Source of the DNA: Marivita sp041725935
Lineage (GTDB): Bacteria > Pseudomonadota > Alphaproteobacteria > Rhodobacterales > Rhodobacteraceae
Assembly (NCBI GenBank): GCA_041725935.1
Contig: JBGRQD010000007.1
Location: 1 to 64,000 of the forward strand
Length of the DNA: 64,000 nt
Reading direction: 5' to 3'
The translations under genes were made by a program, and so were the position numbers. Numbering within the stretch: the first letter of the stretch is position 1; each line of letters starts with the position of its first letter. Under the pieces are notes generated by a model. It ran no database searches and had not been told where the DNA came from. It worked only from the letters and a program-made list of their open reading frames with translations. This document shows, in pieces, positions 35,421 to 43,967 of the stretch.

Positions 35421-36320
35421 ATGATAGGATTGACCATCAAACAGCTCAGATATTTCGACGCGCTCGCGCGGCATCTGCATTTTGGCCGTGCTGCCGAAGC
35501 CTGCACGATCTCGCAACCGGCGCTGTCTTTGCAAATCAAGGAGTTGGAAAACATGGCAGGCGCCATGCTGGTGGAACGCGGTGCGCGGACCTTGCGTCTG
35601 ACCCCTATCGGCGAGGATTTTGTCATCAAGGCGCGGCAGGTCTTGCTGGCCATCGACGAGCTGGAAGACCTGATGCGCGTTTCACAAGGCCCGTTCGCCG
35701 GGCGGTTCCGGCTAGGCGTCATCCCGACCGTGGCCCCCTATCTGCTGCCCGATACGATCACTGCCCTGACCGGCCGCTTTCCCGAGATCGACCTCGAGCT
35801 GCGGGAATCGGTCACCAAGTCGCTGGTCGCGGATTTGTTGGACTCACGACTGGATGCGGCCGTCGTCGCGCTGCCGATTTCGGAACCCGCGCTGCGGGAG
35901 TTCGCGCTGTTCCAGGAAGATTTCGTTCTGGTGCGACCGCGCAAGGACGATGGCAAACCCGTTCCGAGCCCGGACATGCTCAAATCCATGCGGCTTTTGC
36001 TGTTGGAAGAAGGCCATTGCTTTCGTGACCAAGCGCTGTCGTTCTGCGAAATCACCAAGACGCAACCGCGTCAGTTGATGGAGGGCAGTTCCCTGTCGAC
36101 ACTGGTGCAGATGGTCGGGGCGGGCATGGGGGTCACGCTGATCCCGGAAATGGCGGTCGCCCTTGAGACGCGCAACGCGAATGTGTCGGTGGTGACCTTT
36201 GACCGGCCCAAGCCCAATCGCACTGTTGGCATGGTTTGGCGCAAATCGAACCCTTTGGCAGATCAGTTGATGGAGGTCGGTGCGATCGTGCGTGGAGTCG
36301 GCCAGCGGGTTGGTCCCTGA
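35421..36320 (+). CDS. oxyR: peroxide-sensing LysR regulator OxyR
   Basis: This is a 299-residue LysR-family regulator. The N-terminal helix-turn-helix spans FGRAAEACTISQPALSLQIK. The redox pair is visible as Cys200 and Cys209 in EEGHCFRDQALSFC, matching Cys199/Cys208 of the E. coli protein, which form a disulfide on peroxide. GAGMGVTLIPEMAV is the typical effector-domain end. It is divergent from katG, its likely target. No clear ribosome binding site precedes the ATG. An AGCCCCTG-type hairpin with a long loop (36326-36369) may end the transcript. Confidence 0.93.
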   Translation: MIGLTIKQLRYFDALARHLHFGRAAEACTISQPALSLQIKELENMAGAMLVERGARTLRLTPIGEDFVIKARQVLLAIDELEDLMRVSQGPFAGRFRLGVIPTVAPYLLPDTITALTGRFPEIDLELRESVTKSLVADLLDSRLDAAVVALPISEPALREFALFQEDFVLVRPRKDDGKPVPSPDMLKSMRLLLLEEGHCFRDQALSFCEITKTQPRQLMEGSSLSTLVQMVGAGMGVTLIPEMAVALETRNANVSVVTFDRPKPNRTVGMVWRKSNPLADQLMEVGAIVRGVGQRVGP

Positions 36321-36400
36321 AATCCGCCCCTGCTGCAATAATGACTCACTCGCGCAAAAAGCCAGGGGCTAACCCACGTTAAGTTGCGAGAAAGAAAATC

Positions 36401-36886
36401 GTGCTACACGCTCAAAATATGGGCGTTTTGAAAACATTCGGATATGCCACCTTGCTCACCTGTCTCGCCGCCACGGCTGCGATACCTGACGAAGACCTTA
36501 TGCACCGCGTCACAACATGTGTGGGCCGTCTTTCGGCGCAGATCGAACATCACTGGCTGATGTCCGACCAGCCCACTGCTCAGGTCGAAACCCAGCGCGA
36601 CCATCTGGAAGACATTCTTGAAACGCTGATCTCGCCCGACGTGGCGACCCGCATCCTTTCGGAACGCATCGAGGCCAAGATGGCACATGCCTCTCTTTTG
36701 ACCCAAGCCGCCTTTTCCCAAGACCCGCGGCACGCGTCTTGGGCGGAAAAACGTGCAGAACAGGAACTGGCTTTTTGCCGATCCATTCTGCTGCAGCCTG
36801 CGCCCGAAACTGCGGCAAAGCCCGACAGCGCCCCTGTTTCGGACATGGACACCGTGAATCAGGGAACCTGGCAAGCCTCTCAATAG
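36401..36886 (+). CDS. hypothetical periplasmic protein
   Basis: This is a protein of 161 residues from a GTG start, or 155 from the ATG at 36419. A hydrophobic N-terminus (VLKTFGYATLLTCLAATAA) looks like a signal peptide, cleaved before IPDEDL. The mature part is helical with two cysteines (in VTTCVGRL and LAFCRSIL), and CxxxL spacing recalls small periplasmic proteins of Rhodobacterales, but I cannot name a family. The tail is proline- and alanine-rich. GAGAAAG before the GTG favours that start. It stands alone between oxyR and the urea transporter. Confidence 0.6.
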   Translation: MLHAQNMGVLKTFGYATLLTCLAATAAIPDEDLMHRVTTCVGRLSAQIEHHWLMSDQPTAQVETQRDHLEDILETLISPDVATRILSERIEAKMAHASLLTQAAFSQDPRHASWAEKRAEQELAFCRSILLQPAPETAAKPDSAPVSDMDTVNQGTWQASQ

Positions 36887-37183
36887 CTGACTCGCACACG
36901 GCTTTTTGCACAAATATCAGACGAAGTTTAAAAATCCGCTCAAAACTTGTGCGTTTCTCCCGGCAATCGCTGCCAAGATCAACGACATATTTCCTGACCT
37001 GAAGAACTGCGGCCTAGATACCGGCGGCTGATGCGAGACATCAGTTGGTCACGTGCGATGAAGCCGGCCGTTCAACTCCAGGCTCCACCGCACTCCGCAA
37101 TAGACTTGCGTTCGCGATATCTGGGGCCTTGCTCTGCTCTTGGCAACCTTCGCGGCGCAGAACGTACAGAGGACGTTTGAATA
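36887..37183. other. 297-bp intergenic region upstream of urtA
   Basis: No gene is seen. A GG-N10-GC pattern at about 37123-37137 resembles a weak sigma-54 promoter, which would fit nitrogen control of urea uptake, but such patterns are common by chance. The urtA ribosome binding site AGAGGA lies at the right end. Confidence 0.35.
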
Positions 37184-38470
37184 ATGTCGATGAAATTTCT
37201 CAGCACAACAGCGGCTGCCGCGCTACTGATTTCCACGCTTCCTGCCCTCGCACAGGATGTTTCTTGCCCGATCAAGGTCGGTGTCCTGCATTCCCTGTCC
37301 GGAACGATGGCGATTTCCGAAACGACCCTGAAAGACACGATGGAGATGCTGGTTGATATCCAGAACGAGAAAGGCGGCCTTCTGGGCTGCGAGCTCGAGG
37401 CTGTTGTCGTTGACCCCGCCTCCGACTGGCCTTTGTTCGCAGAAAAGGCCCGCGAGCTTCTGACGGTTCAGAACGTCGACGTGATGTTTGGCGCCTGGAC
37501 TTCGGTGAGCCGCAAATCCGCGCTGCCGGTTCTGGAAGAGCTTAATGGCCTGATGTTCTACCCGGTGCAGTACGAAGGCGAGGAAAGCTCCAAGAACGTG
37601 TTTTACACCGGTGCCGCGCCGAACCAGCAGGCGATCCCGGCAACGGATTACTTCCTCGAAGAGCTTGGCGTCGAGAAATTCGCACTGCTGGGTACAGACT
37701 ATGTCTACCCCCGCACCACGAACAACATTCTTGAGGCGTATCTCAAGGACAAGGGCATCGCGGAAGAAGACATCTTCGTGAACTACACCCCCTTCGGCCA
37801 TTCCGACTGGTCCAAGATCGTCGCGGACGTTGTGGCGCTGGGTGCGGATGGCAAGAAGGTCGGCGTGATCTCGACCATCAACGGTGACGCCAATATCGGT
37901 TTCTACAAGGAACTCGCGGCCGCTGGCATTTCGGCGGATGACATCCCCGTCGTTGCCTTCTCGGTCGGTGAAGAAGAGCTGTCCGGTCTCGACACAAGCA
38001 ACCTCGTTGGTCACCTTGCCGCCTGGAACTATTTCCAGTCTGCAGACACACCTGCCAACGAAGAATGGGTCACCGCGTGGAAGGCCCGCATGGGTGAAGA
38101 GCGTGTGACCAACGACCCGATGGAAGCCCATTACATCGGGTTCAACATGTGGGTTAACGCCGTGACCGATGCCGGCACCACCGATGTCGATGCCGTGCGC
38201 ACCGCGATGTACGGGCAGGAATTCCCGAACCTGACCGGTGGAACGGCTGTCATGTTGCCGAACCATCACCTCACCAAGCCAGTTCTGATCGGCGAGATTC
38301 AGGCCGATGGCCAGTTTGACATCATCAGCCAGACCGATCCGGTTCCGGGCGATGCGTGGACGGACTTCCTGCCGGAATCTGCAGTTCTGATGTCCGATTG
38401 GAAAGACCTTGGCTGCGGTATGTACAACACCGCGACGTCAACCTGCGTTCAGATCAAGTCGAATTACTAA
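37184..38470 (+). CDS. urtA: urea ABC transporter substrate-binding protein
   Basis: This is a 428-residue periplasmic protein. The signal peptide ends LPALAQ before DVSCPIKVGVLHSLSG. SETTLKDTMEMLVDIQNEKGG, ARELLTVQNVDVMFGAWTSVSRK and FYPVQYEGEESSKNVFYTGA are characteristic of UrtA rather than branched-chain amino-acid binding proteins. It binds urea for uptake. First of five genes in the usual urtABCDE order. No urease genes are in the window. A hairpin with a T-rich tail follows its stop. Confidence 0.95.
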   Translation: MSMKFLSTTAAAALLISTLPALAQDVSCPIKVGVLHSLSGTMAISETTLKDTMEMLVDIQNEKGGLLGCELEAVVVDPASDWPLFAEKARELLTVQNVDVMFGAWTSVSRKSALPVLEELNGLMFYPVQYEGEESSKNVFYTGAAPNQQAIPATDYFLEELGVEKFALLGTDYVYPRTTNNILEAYLKDKGIAEEDIFVNYTPFGHSDWSKIVADVVALGADGKKVGVISTINGDANIGFYKELAAAGISADDIPVVAFSVGEEELSGLDTSNLVGHLAAWNYFQSADTPANEEWVTAWKARMGEERVTNDPMEAHYIGFNMWVNAVTDAGTTDVDAVRTAMYGQEFPNLTGGTAVMLPNHHLTKPVLIGEIQADGQFDIISQTDPVPGDAWTDFLPESAVLMSDWKDLGCGMYNTATSTCVQIKSNY

Positions 38471-38480
38471 GCCAACACAC

Positions 38481-38512
38481 CGGGCGCGTGGGACACCGCG
38501 CGCCCGTCTTTT
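38481..38512 (+). terminator. attenuator hairpin between urtA and urtB
   Basis: CGGGCGCG and CGCGCCCG form a perfect 8-bp stem with a 10-nt loop, followed by TCTTTT. It is 11 bp after the urtA stop. It probably terminates part of the transcripts so that UrtA exceeds the membrane subunits. Confidence 0.65.
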
Positions 38513-38559
38513 CCCGAAAAGGTCCGCGCCTGCGCGCACCGATGATGACGGATATTCCG

Positions 38560-40518
38560 ATGCTGCGCTTTGCCGCTCTTCTTCTTTCTTACCTGACATT
38601 TGCTGTTCCGGTTTCCGCCCAGCAGGCCGACGCACCGATCCAGCAATTGCTGCAATCCCAAAGCGAACTCATCGTCGAAAGCTCCAGACGCACCATTGGC
38701 CCGGCGATCGATGCGCTTGCCAATAGCGGCTTGCCCGAGGCGCAGGTGGTCATGGACAAATGGCAGATCCGCGAGATGTGGGTGAACACCGAGACCGGCC
38801 TGTTCGTCTATGCCGAGGAGGTTGACGGCGATACGCTTCGGATTTTCGATTTTGCCGATGGCACCGAAATCGGCCTGGTGCCGGATGACGGGTTCGACCA
38901 GCTAAAGCCGAACTCGGGTATTCGAGGGTTGATCGGGACCGCGCTGGTACAATTTCAACTGAGCGATCCCGACCCGGACACGCGCCGACGCGCTTTGGAT
39001 GCGATCGAACGCGGCGCCGAGGAGAGCCATCTTGCAGCCCTGCGTGCCAGCCTTGGAACCGAAACGGACGCGGTGATCCTTGCCCGCAAGCAACGGCTGG
39101 AGCGGTTGCTGACCATCGCCTATGGTGCGACGAACGAAGAACGTATCGAGGCGATCCAGAGCTTTGAAGGTGATCTGGGCGTCGATGTTCGCGCTGCACT
39201 AAACCCTCTTGTTGCAGTGCGTGTCGAAGCGGCGGAAACACTGCCCACCGATCCTGACATCGGTCGGTCTCTGGACCCCGGATCAGACGCCCTGCCGCGC
39301 AATGATGCCTATGCCTTGCTGGTTGCGGCCGACCTTGCCAAACCGCGCATCAGCGTCGAAGACCAGCGCAACGCGCTGGTTGCCAATATCGCGGACGGAC
39401 AGGTCGCCGGCATTCAGGTCGCCACGCTGGACAGCCAAGCCGCCCGCGACATGGCCTATGCCGCTCTGGCGGACCAAGGCGCTGTGACTGCCGTCGCCAC
39501 AGAGACCGAGGTCGATGAGCGGCTTGCGAACCATGTTTTCTACGAACGCTATATCGGCGCGCCGCCCGAAGTGGTCGCGGCAGCGCTGCTTGCCCTGAAG
39601 GCGATCGAGAACAAGGTTGCGCTCAACCAAGCGTTTGATCTTGGGCTGGATGCGCTGTCGCTGGCGTCGATCTATTTCCTTGCTGCCATCGGCCTTGCAA
39701 TCACCTTTGGCGTGATGGGCGTCATCAACATGGCGCATGGCGAATTCATCATGATGGGCGCTTACACGGGCTATGTCGTGCAGCTTTTCATCCCCGATTA
39801 TACGCTGTCGATCCTTGTCGCGATCCCACTGGCCTTTGCCGTAACTTTCGGCGCGGGTGTCGCGATGGAGCGGCTGGTGATCCGCTGGCTGTATCATCGC
39901 CCGCTGGAAACGCTGCTGGCCACCTTCGGAATCTCCATCGCGCTGCAACAGCTGGCCAAGAACATCTTCGGCACGCAGGCGCGCCCGCTGACCGCCCCCG
40001 GTTGGCTGGACGGGTCGCTGGTCATAAACGACATCGTGTCGATCAGCTATATCCGCATCGCGATCTTCGTGCTCGCGCTCCTGTTCCTCGCGCTGTTCCT
40101 GTTCGTGATGAACCGCACCCGCCTTGGCCTCGAGGTGCGGGCGGTGACGCAGAACCCGCGCATGGCGGCCTCGATGGGGATCAACCCCGACAAGATCAAC
40201 ATGCTGACCTTCGGCTTCGGGTCGGGCATCGCGGGTATCGCCGGTGTGGCCATAGGGCTTTATGCCAAGGTGACCTCGGAAATGGGCAGTGACTACATCG
40301 TGCAAAGCTTCATGACCGTGGTGGTTGGCGGCGTCGGCAACATCTGGGGCACGCTGCTGGGGGCCACCATGGTGGGCTTCCTCCAGAAAGGAATCGAATG
40401 GTTCAACCCGTCGAACACGCTGGCGGCGCAGACCTACATGATCCTGTTCATCATCCTGTTCATCCAGTTCCGGCCAAAGGGCATCATCGCCCTAAAGGGC
40501 CGCGCGGCGGAGGCGTGA
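38560..40518 (+). CDS. urtB: urea ABC transporter permease UrtB
   Basis: This is about 652 residues. The N-terminus (MLRFAALLLSYLTFAVPVSA) looks like a signal peptide, followed by a periplasmic region of about 300 residues with helical, HEAT-like stretches. The C-terminal 330 residues are a BPD_transp_2 permease: GVMGVINMAHGEFIMMGAYTG, ETLLATFGISIALQQLAKNIF, and FMTVVVGGVGNIWGTLLGA. This long UrtB form is usual in proteobacteria. ATG 38560 is chosen for the clean signal peptide; 38542 and 38545 are alternatives. Confidence 0.93.
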   Translation: MLRFAALLLSYLTFAVPVSAQQADAPIQQLLQSQSELIVESSRRTIGPAIDALANSGLPEAQVVMDKWQIREMWVNTETGLFVYAEEVDGDTLRIFDFADGTEIGLVPDDGFDQLKPNSGIRGLIGTALVQFQLSDPDPDTRRRALDAIERGAEESHLAALRASLGTETDAVILARKQRLERLLTIAYGATNEERIEAIQSFEGDLGVDVRAALNPLVAVRVEAAETLPTDPDIGRSLDPGSDALPRNDAYALLVAADLAKPRISVEDQRNALVANIADGQVAGIQVATLDSQAARDMAYAALADQGAVTAVATETEVDERLANHVFYERYIGAPPEVVAAALLALKAIENKVALNQAFDLGLDALSLASIYFLAAIGLAITFGVMGVINMAHGEFIMMGAYTGYVVQLFIPDYTLSILVAIPLAFAVTFGAGVAMERLVIRWLYHRPLETLLATFGISIALQQLAKNIFGTQARPLTAPGWLDGSLVINDIVSISYIRIAIFVLALLFLALFLFVMNRTRLGLEVRAVTQNPRMAASMGINPDKINMLTFGFGSGIAGIAGVAIGLYAKVTSEMGSDYIVQSFMTVVVGGVGNIWGTLLGATMVGFLQKGIEWFNPSNTLAAQTYMILFIILFIQFRPKGIIALKGRAAEA

Positions 40519-40521
40519 GGC

Positions 40522-41775
40522 ATGACTGACGCAGCCCTTCCCCGCCGCCAGCCCATTGCCCTTCGCTTCCCGTCGGTGATGATCTTTCTCGCTATCCTCG
40601 CGCTGTTCACAGTTGGGGTGACGATCCTGTCCGAAGGGTTCGGCATCGGTGTCATCTCGACCAGCTTCATCAAGACGCTGGGCAAGACTCTTTGCCTGTG
40701 CCTCGTGGCGCTGGCGATGGATCTGGTCTGGGGCTATTGCGGCATTCTAAGCCTTGGCCATATGGCGTTTTTCGGTCTTGGTGGCTACGCGATCGGCATG
40801 TGGCTGATGTATGCCCGGACCGAGATCATCGTTCTGGAAAGCCTTGCCGCCGCACCTTTGCCGCCCACGCCACAAGAAGTCTCGGATGGCATCGCGAGCC
40901 AGATCTTCGGCGTTGTCGGCGCGTCCGAGTTTCCGCCGATCTGGGCCTTTGCCCATTCGCTGCCGCTGCAACTCCTCGCCGTTGTCATGGTGCCCGGCCT
41001 TCTGGCGCTGGTCTTTGGCTGGCTGGCCTTTCGCAGCCGGGTCACGGGTGTGTATCTGTCGATCCTGACGCAGGCGATGACCTTGGCGCTGTCGCTGCAT
41101 CTGTTCCAGAACGACAGCGGCTTGCGCGGCAATAATGGGCTGTCGGGTCTTCAGAACCTTCCCGGACTGTCTGATACACCGCAATCCATCGTCTCGATCT
41201 GGTTTTTCTGGGCCTCGGCAGTGGCGCTTGGCCTTGGCTATCTCCTTTGTGCCTGGGTGGTGTCGGGAAAGTTCGGATCGGTCATTCGCGCGATCCGTGA
41301 TGACGAGGCACGCGTGCGCTTCCTCGGGTATCCTGTCGAGGCGTTCAAACTGGCCATCTTTACCCTGACGGCGGTGATCGCGGGCATCGCGGGGGCGCTC
41401 TACTATCCACAGGCCGGCATTATCAATCCGGCCGAGATTGCGCCCATCGCGTCGATCTACCTTGCGGTCTGGGTCGCCATCGGTGGGCGCGGCAGGCTGT
41501 ACGGAGCGGTCATTGGCGCGGCGTTTGTCTCGTTGGTGTCAACATGGTTCACCGGCGGTCAGGCACCCGACATCAACCTTGGTTTTTACACGATCAACTG
41601 GGTCGATTGGTGGACGGTGCTTCTGGGTGTGTCCTTTGTCTGCGTGACGCTCTTCGCGCCCAAGGGTATCGGCGGGCTGGTCGATATCCTGATCGACCGC
41701 AAGAACCCCAGCCGCCATGGCGCAGACCTTGGTCCGAATCAGGGCGCATTGCGCGAGCGGGAGGCCGAGAAATGA
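40522..41775 (+). CDS. urtC: urea ABC transporter permease UrtC
   Basis: This is a 417-residue inner-membrane permease with about ten hydrophobic segments. LVWGYCGILSLGHMAFFGLGG is the hallmark of the LivM/UrtC group, and FQNDSGLRGNNGLSGLQNL is UrtC-specific. FGSVIRAIRDDEARVRFLGY is the ATPase-contact loop. It begins 3 nt after urtB with GGAGGCGTGAGG upstream; its stop overlaps the urtD start (ATGA). Confidence 0.94.
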   Translation: MTDAALPRRQPIALRFPSVMIFLAILALFTVGVTILSEGFGIGVISTSFIKTLGKTLCLCLVALAMDLVWGYCGILSLGHMAFFGLGGYAIGMWLMYARTEIIVLESLAAAPLPPTPQEVSDGIASQIFGVVGASEFPPIWAFAHSLPLQLLAVVMVPGLLALVFGWLAFRSRVTGVYLSILTQAMTLALSLHLFQNDSGLRGNNGLSGLQNLPGLSDTPQSIVSIWFFWASAVALGLGYLLCAWVVSGKFGSVIRAIRDDEARVRFLGYPVEAFKLAIFTLTAVIAGIAGALYYPQAGIINPAEIAPIASIYLAVWVAIGGRGRLYGAVIGAAFVSLVSTWFTGGQAPDINLGFYTINWVDWWTVLLGVSFVCVTLFAPKGIGGLVDILIDRKNPSRHGADLGPNQGALREREAEK

Positions 41776-42512
41776 GCACGCTTCTTGAAGTTTCCGGGGT
41801 GTCTGTTTCCTTTGACGGGTTCAAGGCCATCAACAACCTGTCCTTCCAGATCGCCGAACGCGAGTTGCGCGCGGTGATCGGACCGAACGGCGCGGGCAAG
41901 ACCACGTTCATGGACATCATCACCGGCAAGACAAAGCCCGATGAGGGCCGGGTGATTTATGGTGACAAGAGCGTGTCGCTGCTCAGGATGTCGGAAAGCA
42001 AGATCGCGCAGGCCGGTGTGGGCCGCAAATTCCAGCGCCCCACCGTGTTCGAGGACCAGAGCGTGTTCGACAACCTGATGATGGCGTTGAAGAAGACGCG
42101 CAGTCCGCTGGCGGTGCTGTTCTTCAAGCCAACGTCAGAGGACAACGATAAGGTGACAGCACTTGCCGAACAGATCGGCTTGTCCGGCGCGCTTTACCGC
42201 AAGTCGGGCGAGTTGAGCCACGGGCAAAAGCAATGGCTGGAAATCGGCATGCTGCTGGCCCAAGACCCGCGCCTTTTGCTGGTCGATGAACCCGCCGCCG
42301 GCATGACGCCTGCCGAACGCGAACACACCACGGACATCCTACGCGAGGCGGCAAAGACCCGCGCGGTGGTGGTCGTGGAACATGACATGGAATTCGTGCG
42401 CCGCCTGAACTGCAAGGTGACGGTTCTGCATGAAGGATCGGTTCTGGCTGAAGGGTCGCTGGACCATGTGACGAACAATCAACAGGTGATCGAGGTGTAT
42501 CTTGGCCGATGA
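41772..42512 (+). CDS. urtD: urea ABC transporter ATP-binding protein UrtD
   Basis: This is a 246-residue ATPase of the LivG type. Walker A is GPNGAGKTT, the signature LSHGQKQWLEIGMLLAQDP, and Walker B LLLVDEPAAGMTPAE. LSHGQKQ rather than LSGGQQ is typical of UrtD. Its ATG overlaps the urtC stop. The longer in-frame start at 41544 lies inside urtC and is rejected. Confidence 0.95.
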   Translation: MSTLLEVSGVSVSFDGFKAINNLSFQIAERELRAVIGPNGAGKTTFMDIITGKTKPDEGRVIYGDKSVSLLRMSESKIAQAGVGRKFQRPTVFEDQSVFDNLMMALKKTRSPLAVLFFKPTSEDNDKVTALAEQIGLSGALYRKSGELSHGQKQWLEIGMLLAQDPRLLLVDEPAAGMTPAEREHTTDILREAAKTRAVVVVEHDMEFVRRLNCKVTVLHEGSVLAEGSLDHVTNNQQVIEVYLGR

Positions 42513-43209
42513 AGTCCTGCGCACGAAGGGCCTGACCCTGCATTACGGCGGCAGCCAGATCCTGAACGGCATCGACATGGCGGCACATCGGGGCGAGATC
42601 ACCTGCGTCATGGGCACCAACGGCGTCGGCAAGACGAGCCTGCTCAAGGCGATTTCGGGCACCCACGCCTATTCCAGTGGAACGCTTTCATTGAATGGCG
42701 AAGACATCAGATCGGCGAGCGCGCATGCGCTGGCCCAGAAAGGCGTCGCCTATGTCCCGCAGGGGCGCGATATCTTCCCCCTGCTCACCGTGCGCGAGAA
42801 CCTTGAAACCGGGTTTGCCTGCCTGCCGAAATCAGAACATCAGATCCCCAATCACATCTTCGAGCTGTTCCCGATCCTCAAGGAGTTTCTTCACCGGCGG
42901 GGGGGTGACCTGTCGGGTGGGCAGCAACAGCAGCTTGCCATTGCCCGCGCGCTGATCACCAAGCCGAAGCTATTGTTGCTGGACGAACCGACTGAAGGCA
43001 TCCAGCCGAACATCATCCAGCAGATCGGTCGGGTGATTGCCCTGCTGCGCGAACAGGCCGACATGGCGATTGTACTGGTCGAACAGTATTTCAGCTTTGC
43101 CTATGACCTTGGTGACCGCTTCTACGTTCTGGAACGCGGGGCGGTGAAGATGAGTGGTCGGAAAGGCGAGCTGGATCGCGACGAGTTGCTGGCCGGAGTG
43201 TCGGTCTAG
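42502..43209 (+). CDS. urtE: urea ABC transporter ATP-binding protein UrtE
   Basis: This is a 235-residue ATPase of the LivF type. Walker A is GTNGVGKTS, the signature LSGGQQQQLAIARAL, and Walker B LLLLDEPTEGIQPNI; the EGIQPNIIQQIG stretch is typical of UrtE. The start is TTG at 42502, overlapping the urtD end by 11 bp, with GAGGT about 5 nt upstream; no ATG lies near enough to the family start. Last gene of the operon, ending 17 bp from the convergent racemase gene. Confidence 0.93.
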   Translation: MADEVLRTKGLTLHYGGSQILNGIDMAAHRGEITCVMGTNGVGKTSLLKAISGTHAYSSGTLSLNGEDIRSASAHALAQKGVAYVPQGRDIFPLLTVRENLETGFACLPKSEHQIPNHIFELFPILKEFLHRRGGDLSGGQQQQLAIARALITKPKLLLLDEPTEGIQPNIIQQIGRVIALLREQADMAIVLVEQYFSFAYDLGDRFYVLERGAVKMSGRKGELDRDELLAGVSV

Positions 43210-43226
43210 GTCGCAGTGAACCTCTG

Positions 43227-43967
43227 TCAGGTCGCAGCACCGACAACGCGATCACCGGCATGCGGGGCGTCCTGATCTGGCAAGTCCGAGCGCGAAAACG
43301 CGACTGTCGCAGACACGAGAACCTGCATCGCGTCAAACATCAGCACTTTGGCGTGTATGTCCTGCGCAAGAAGCGAGAATTCGGTGCAGCAGATACAGAT
43401 CACGTTCGCCCCATCCTCAACCATTTGGGTGCAGATGTCCGACAGCGTGTGCGCCGCGAATTCCGAGGGGCCCTGTGCCTTGATGGACCGGATCGTGGCA
43501 AGCGCCCGACTTTGCTCTGCCGCGTAAACCGGGCTGAGGCCCGCATCCGCCAGCGCCTTTTCGAACACGCCCACCTGTTGCAGCGCGGGCGAGCCCAGCA
43601 AACCGACCTTGCCGCTTGGGGCGATCTGAGCGGCCTCGGCGCAAGACATCTCGACCATGTTCAGGAAAGGCACATCGGTCGCGGCCGCCAAGTGACCCGC
43701 ATAGTAATGCGCGGTGTTGCAGGGCATGACGAGCGCCTCTGCGCCTGCGCCGACCAACCCCTTGGCCATCTGGACAAGAACCGGACCGGGGTCTTCGCCG
43801 CCCCCTTCGAGGATCGCCTTGATGCGCGAGGGCACCTGCGTGTTGTTGTCCACCAGCAAGGGAATGTGATCGGAATCGTCGCGCGCCTGAATGGCGTCGA
43901 CGATCTGCTGCATGAAAAAGATCGTCGCTTCCGGGCCCATACCGCCCAGCACACCAATACGCCGCAT
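43227..43967 (-). CDS. aspartate/glutamate racemase family protein
   Basis: This is a 246-residue, PLP-independent racemase-fold protein. RRIGVLGGMGPEAT opens the domain. The two catalytic cysteines are visible as Cys83 in MPCNTAHYY and Cys194 in ICCTEFSLL, so it should be active as a racemase or epimerase of an acidic or related amino acid. Its ATG overlaps the upstream stop by one base (TGATG); an upstream in-frame start at 44033 is rejected. It is last of three genes in an amino-acid locus of unknown purpose. The exact substrate cannot be told from sequence. Confidence 0.85.
   Translation of the reverse strand: MRRIGVLGGMGPEATIFFMQQIVDAIQARDDSDHIPLLVDNNTQVPSRIKAILEGGGEDPGPVLVQMAKGLVGAGAEALVMPCNTAHYYAGHLAAATDVPFLNMVEMSCAEAAQIAPSGKVGLLGSPALQQVGVFEKALADAGLSPVYAAEQSRALATIRSIKAQGPSEFAAHTLSDICTQMVEDGANVICICCTEFSLLAQDIHAKVLMFDAMQVLVSATVAFSRSDLPDQDAPHAGDRVVGAAT

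Noticed and set aside
38356..38559. N-terminal extension of urtB
   Set aside because: It overlaps urtA and the attenuator hairpin; the clean signal peptide begins at 38560.
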